Source: Lachnospiraceae bacterium (lineage in GTDB: Bacteria; Bacillota; Clostridia; Lachnospirales; Lachnospiraceae). From it: DNA of 19,662 nt. The notes beneath the pieces were generated by a model. That model was given only the letters and a program-made list of their open reading frames with translations, was not told the DNA's origin and did no database searches. How positions within the stretch are numbered: position 1 is the first letter of the stretch; each line of letters opens with the position of its first letter. Positions 16,600 to 19,662 of this stretch are shown one piece after another. Both the position numbers and the translations under genes were made by a program. The stretch spans positions 1 to 19,662 of the forward strand of contig JAEDCX010000046.1 of NCBI GenBank assembly GCA_016293925.1, written 5' to 3'.

Positions 16600-17517
16600 T
16601 TATTGCTTTCCCTTCGTCGCTTCCCCGCCGCGCGACTGCGTGCCAACCCGTTCTCCTGCCGCAGCAGCCCCCAGAATCAGGACAGCCCCGATGATTCCTG
16701 CTGCCGACATCCTCTCCCCCAGAATCAACGTCGACAGCATCAACGCCGCAATCGGATCCACATAACTGAAAAGGGCAACGCTCTGTCCACGAAGTCCGTC
16801 CATACTGCCGAAATACAGCGCATAAGCGATCCCGGTATGAACGAATCCCACAACCAGCAGCATGATCAGCGCGGTAAAATCCAACCGAATTCCTGCGAAA
16901 TCCTCTGTGATAAGCAGATACGGCAGGAACACCACCGCCGCCGAGGACAGCTGGATAATCGTTTTCTCATAAGCATCGATTCCCGGAAGCCTTTTATTGA
17001 GGAGTACCACTGCGGAATACAGCGCCGCCGCACCGAGCCCCAGCGCAATCCCCAGGATCTCATCTGTCCCCGGCAGACCACCGTCAGCCACGCCGGAGAC
17101 CAGCCCCATCCCGATGATTGCCACCAGTGCACAGATTCCTTTCCGCAATGTCAACCGCTCCCGCAGAAACAACGGAGACAACAAAACGACGATGGTTGGC
17201 TCCATATAATAGCACAACGTTGCGACGGCAACGGTTGTATGATTATATGCCTCAAATAACAGCATCCAATTGAATCCGATCAGCATTCCGGATACGATCA
17301 GCAATATCACCTTCCGCATCCCGATATTGTGGCGAAACCGTTTCCTGCGTATCCGCAAGAAGACAATCAGGAACAAAGATCCTGCGAATCCCCGGTAACA
17401 CGCCAAAAGAGCAGATGACAAAGGAATCATTTTTCTGAAAACACCTATGGTTCCGAAGATCAGCATGGCGCCAACCAACATGAGCATTGATCTACCGTTG
17501 TTTTCTCTTGCAGACAT
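16600..17517 (-). CDS. EamA/DMT-family transporter
   Basis: 305-residue drug/metabolite superfamily permease with about ten helices arranged as two EamA repeats (about 8-145 and 155-290). Typical features are the first-helix segment IFGTIGVFRK, the end of repeat one LCYYMEPTIVVLLSPLFLRE, and in repeat two YVDPIAALMLSTLILGERMS. Such proteins export amino acids, metabolites or drugs, but the substrate cannot be told from sequence. I prefer the ATG at 17517 because AGGAAGG is then 9 nt upstream; the ATG at 17526 directly abuts it. It is divergent from the MerR gene at 17717, and regulation by it is possible but unproven. An extended -10 (TGCTATAAT, 17587-17579 on the minus strand) is a plausible promoter. 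Confidence 0.9.
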   Translation of the reverse strand: MSARENNGRSMLMLVGAMLIFGTIGVFRKMIPLSSALLACYRGFAGSLFLIVFLRIRRKRFRHNIGMRKVILLIVSGMLIGFNWMLLFEAYNHTTVAVATLCYYMEPTIVVLLSPLFLRERLTLRKGICALVAIIGMGLVSGVADGGLPGTDEILGIALGLGAAALYSAVVLLNKRLPGIDAYEKTIIQLSSAAVVFLPYLLITEDFAGIRLDFTALIMLLVVGFVHTGIAYALYFGSMDGLRGQSVALFSYVDPIAALMLSTLILGERMSAAGIIGAVLILGAAAAGERVGTQSRGGEATKGKQ

Positions 17518-17578
17518 AATAACCATCCTTCCTCTGTCAATTGGCGCTCTCTGCCATGTTCAACAGATCCCATAGGCT

Positions 17579-17587
17579 ATTATAGCA
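17579..17587 (-). promoter_or_regulatory. Extended -10 promoter of the EamA transporter gene
   Basis: Minus-strand TGCTATAAT is an extended -10 element about 60 bp upstream of the transporter start. The matching -35 region is poor, as is common for extended -10 promoters. Confidence 0.55.
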
Positions 17588-17642
17588 TCTCCGGAATCGT
17601 TTTCCACCTTAAGATGAACCGGAAAATTCAGAACTCATACTG

Positions 17643-17673
17643 TTGACTCTCACCCTTACTTTAGGTTTATGAT
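17643..17673 (+). promoter_or_regulatory. MerR-type promoter with 19-bp spacer
   Basis: TTGACT (17643-17648) and TATGAT (17668-17673) are 19 bp apart, the overlong spacing that MerR-family activators correct by distorting DNA. A short dyad, ACC and GGT (17652-17654 and 17664-17666), is centred in the spacer. A perfect 12-bp palindrome, TAAGATATCTTA (17681-17692), starts right where transcription should begin. Confidence 0.75.
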
Positions 17674-17716
17674 GGTACTGTAAGATATCTTATGACAGAA
17701 ACAGGAGTATGAAATC

Positions 17717-18811
17717 ATGAAAATTGGTGAATTTGCCAAGGTGTGCAACACGAGAATATCTGTGCTTCGACATTACGATAAGCTGGGACTTCTGTCACCG
17801 GTATTCATTGACCCGTTTACGGAATATCGGTATTACGCTACTGCGCAGATTGCGGTATTCGAGCGGATCAGCGAGCTGAAAGAGATGGGATTTACCCTGG
17901 CCCAGATCAAATTCATGCTGCACAGCGGCGATCGGAAGCGCAAGGAGCTCCTCTATGAGCAAAAAAGAAAGGAAATTGCCGCTATCCTTCATACTCTGGA
18001 TACCAGGAAAAAAGAAATATTAGGAGGCATTGTTATGGAAGATCCCTATATTCCATTTGTGGAAGATTTTGATAAGACATTTGTAAATGATGAAAGGGTA
18101 GTCGGAAAATGGGAGGTTCTGAACAGCGTGGAAGGCGCGGACAAACATCCCACCGTTACTCTGGGCGACGGAAACCACCTGCTCTATTTTCTACCGGAGG
18201 GGCAGGCGTACTGGTGCATGAGTTGGACGAAAGGAAAGTTGATTTTCAACGACGGGGAGAGCTGCTTCTCCAACGATTACGTTGTAGAAGAATCAGACGG
18301 TCGCCTGTATATGACCATCTCTTTCAAATCCTTCGACTTTGCCAGAACCGGAGAACTCACGGACATCCGGCTTCGCAAGCTTGACAGCGGGCGCTATACC
18401 GCACAGGAGATTGCAAAGAAGGATGATATCAACAAACCTTTTGTGGCAGACGAGCAGGTCATCGGTACCTGGAAAGCATTCGCCTATATCGACGAGACGG
18501 ATAATCGAGTTCGGGAATTCCTGAAGGATCCTTACGGTCAGGAAGCCTGGTCTTATGAAAAACTGTTTTTTAAGGAAATCACTTTTGAACAAGGCGGACA
18601 CTGTACACAGGTTTACGGAGAGGAAGTTCTCACCGGCGACGAACAGCAGACCTGGACCAAGGGCTTCGTGCTCCGCAAATGGAACAGTACTGCCTGCGCC
18701 TATCAGATCCATGAGATTGCAGGCCGGGAATACCTCATTATCGAATGGAAAAGCGGTGACTACAGATGGGGCGGAAGACCCACCAGTTATTACGCATTCA
18801 TCCGGGCTTAA
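17717..18811 (+). CDS. MerR-family regulator with duplicated C-terminal sensor module
   Basis: 364-residue regulator. The MerR winged helix-turn-helix covers about 1-70 (MKIGEFAKVCNTRISVLRHY, DKLGLL), followed by a coiled-coil linker to about 104. The C-terminal part holds two repeats of one module. Repeat one: DKTFVNDERVVGKW (119-132), WTKGKLIF (170-177), YVVEESDGRLYMTISFKSFD (188-207). Repeat two: NKPFVADEQVIGTW (239-252), WTKGFVLR (313-320), YQIHEIAGREYLIIEWKSGD (329-348). I recall similar WTKG/EWKSGDY modules at the C terminus of some BlaR1/M56-type proteins, so a small-molecule or peptide sensor is plausible; this is from memory. AGGAG stands 9 nt before the start. An internal AGGAGG and ATG at 18035 could give the sensor alone. 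It probably controls its own 19-bp-spaced promoter and perhaps the divergent EamA gene. Confidence 0.88.
   Translation: MKIGEFAKVCNTRISVLRHYDKLGLLSPVFIDPFTEYRYYATAQIAVFERISELKEMGFTLAQIKFMLHSGDRKRKELLYEQKRKEIAAILHTLDTRKKEILGGIVMEDPYIPFVEDFDKTFVNDERVVGKWEVLNSVEGADKHPTVTLGDGNHLLYFLPEGQAYWCMSWTKGKLIFNDGESCFSNDYVVEESDGRLYMTISFKSFDFARTGELTDIRLRKLDSGRYTAQEIAKKDDINKPFVADEQVIGTWKAFAYIDETDNRVREFLKDPYGQEAWSYEKLFFKEITFEQGGHCTQVYGEEVLTGDEQQTWTKGFVLRKWNSTACAYQIHEIAGREYLIIEWKSGDYRWGGRPTSYYAFIRA
18022..18037 (+). promoter_or_regulatory. Internal ribosome binding site and in-frame ATG, sensor domain only
   Basis: AGGAGG (18022-18027) stands 7 nt before an in-frame ATG (codon 107) exactly between the coiled coil and the first sensor repeat. 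Initiation there would yield a 258-residue sensor without the DNA-binding part. Confidence 0.5.
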
Positions 18812-18828
18812 GGACAAACGGAACGCAA

Positions 18829-18864
18829 AAAGAGGGGTGGTTGATGTCTCAGCCATCCCTCTTT
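18829..18864. terminator. Hairpin terminator between the two MerR genes
   Basis: A 16-bp stem with two G-U pairs around a TGTC loop, 17 bp after the first regulator's stop. The left arm begins within an A-run and the right arm ends in CCCTCTTT. On the plus strand the T-run is short; on the minus strand it is TTTTTGC. It probably works in both directions. Confidence 0.75.
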
Positions 18865-18931
18865 GACTATGCCTAAATTGGATTTCGTCGCCCTCGCCAG
18901 AGTAGAAATCCAAATATTTTGAAAAATCCCC

Positions 18932-18962
18932 TTGACTATGACGTTACGTCATAGTGTATCAT
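18932..18962 (+). promoter_or_regulatory. MerR/TipA-type promoter with 19-bp spacer and perfect palindrome
   Basis: TTGACT (18932-18937), 19-bp spacer, TATCAT (18957-18962). A perfect 19-bp palindrome, CTATGACGT-T-ACGTCATAG (18936-18954), lies between and over the -35, as in autoregulated TipA/BmrR-type promoters. The leader to the ATG at 19009 is about 40 nt and carries AAGGAGG. Confidence 0.88.
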
Positions 18963-19008
18963 GTGATCATGTTCGAACACGCAAACGCAAAAAGGAGGAC
19001 TTCCGGCA

Positions 19009-19662
19009 ATGAAAATCAGCGACGTTGCAAAACTGACAGGCATCACCGTCCGCGCACTGCATTACTATGACAAAATCGGATTGCTGAAACCGAGTGAAGT
19101 CACAGAATCAGGCTATCGGGTTTATACCGACACGGATTTGGAGATCCTGCAGCAGATTCTATTTTTTCGGGAACTTGACTTTTCATTGGAAGATATCAGA
19201 AAAATCATGCAAAATCCCGCCTATGACCAAGAGAGCGCTCTGCGCAAGCAGAAAGAACTCCTGCTACAGAAACGCCGCAGGATCAACCGTTTAATCTCTC
19301 TTGTGGACAAAACCTTGAAAGGAGAACAGGATATGAGTTTCCAGCAATTTGATACAACAGAGTTAGAAGCGACCAAAAGAAAATACGCCGAAGAGGCGAA
19401 ACAGCGTTGGGGCACCACCGCCGCCTACGCCGAGTATGAAGCAAAATCGGACCATTGCAGCGACGCACAACGTCAAATGACGGATGAGGAGGGCGCCATG
19501 ATTCTCTGCGAGTTTGGCAGGAATCGTTCCCTTGCCCCGGACAGTGCAGAAGCACAGGCTCTTGTGGAAAAGTGGCAGGCACATATCACGTCCAATTACT
19601 ACACCTGCACAAGAGAAATCCTCTCCTGCCTCGGCCAAATGTATGTCGGCGATGAGCGTTTC
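19009..19662 (+). CDS. TipAL-type MerR regulator with TipAS drug-binding domain, 3' end beyond window
   Basis: 218 codons in frame to the window edge. The MerR head spans 1-70 (MKISDVAKLTGITVRALHYY, DKIGLLKPS), a coiled-coil linker about 76-104, and a TipAS-like antibiotic-binding domain starts near 109 (RWGTTAAY at 133-140). The segment YYTCTREILSCLGQMYVGDE at 197-216 aligns with the equivalent part of Streptomyces TipAL as I remember it. Cys200 and Cys207 keep the 7-residue spacing of TipAL Cys207/Cys214, the residues linked to covalent thiopeptide capture. About 30-40 residues should be missing. AAGGAGG lies 10 nt before the ATG. A second ribosome site, AAAGGAG, 8 nt before the in-frame ATG at 19333 could produce a TipAS-like free domain. 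Expected role: autoregulated sensor of thiopeptides or other bulky drugs; ligand inferred. Confidence 0.9.
   Translation, partial: MKISDVAKLTGITVRALHYYDKIGLLKPSEVTESGYRVYTDTDLEILQQILFFRELDFSLEDIRKIMQNPAYDQESALRKQKELLLQKRRRINRLISLVDKTLKGEQDMSFQQFDTTELEATKRKYAEEAKQRWGTTAAYAEYEAKSDHCSDAQRQMTDEEGAMILCEFGRNRSLAPDSAEAQALVEKWQAHITSNYYTCTREILSCLGQMYVGDERF
19318..19335 (+). promoter_or_regulatory. Internal ribosome binding site and in-frame ATG, TipAS-like product
   Basis: AAAGGAG (19318-19324) is 8 nt before an in-frame ATG (19333-19335, codon 109) at the boundary between the coiled coil and the drug-binding domain. In Streptomyces lividans tipA an internal start at the same place makes TipAS. Confidence 0.6.

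Noticed and set aside
18293..18913. 206-codon minus-strand open frame opposite the first MerR gene
   Set aside because: It overlaps the terminator hairpin and the complete MerR coding region and has no recognisable protein family.
18970..18979. TGTTCGAACA palindrome before the tipA-like gene
   Set aside because: It contains GTTC and GAAC in the wrong order for a LexA box (GAAC-N4-GTTC) and has no spacer, so it is not an SOS site.

Overview
This 19.7 kb window looks like the chromosome of a low-to-moderate-GC Firmicute, most likely a gut-type clostridium near the Lachnospiraceae. That placement is inferred from the gene families: CsoR/CopA, a YolD/Y-family polymerase pair, a FeoA-FeoB fusion with a FeoB-associated Cys-rich peptide, and a cupin-regulated pot operon. 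Strong Shine-Dalgarno sites and Gram-positive promoter, LexA and CsoR motifs agree. I recognise 17 protein genes. Two are cut by the window edges. I see no rRNA, tRNA, CRISPR array or insertion sequence.

Layout. Everything from 1 to about 17.5 kb is read leftwards (minus strand). Listed in window order: a copper P-type ATPase (copA, 3' part missing) preceded by csoR, with a promoter that carries two CsoR-type operators; a YolD-like protein and a Y-family translesion polymerase sharing an ATGA overlap under a LexA box; an MFS transporter; the potABCD spermidine/putrescine ABC importer, headed by an XRE-cupin regulator with two copies of an inverted-repeat operator; a two-domain SGNH (CE2-like) esterase; a small FeoB-associated Cys-rich membrane peptide and a FeoA-FeoB fusion; a 912-residue hybrid histidine kinase (7TM sensor, HisKA, HATPase, receiver, Hpt); and an EamA/DMT transporter.

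The right end (17.7 to 19.66 kb) is read rightwards. It holds two tandem MerR-family regulators, each under a promoter with the 19-bp spacer typical of MerR activation. The first fuses a MerR head to a duplicated sensor module. The second (cut by the window end) is a TipAL-type thiopeptide/multidrug sensor that keeps the two cysteines of Streptomyces TipAL. In both genes a good internal Shine-Dalgarno site and in-frame ATG sit exactly at the junction of the DNA-binding and ligand-binding parts. This recalls the tipAL/tipAS two-product arrangement, and I consider it the most interesting signal here.

As a whole the window is a stress and homeostasis region: copper efflux, SOS mutagenesis, polyamine import, ferrous iron import, a sensory phosphorelay and drug sensing, each with readable local control sites.
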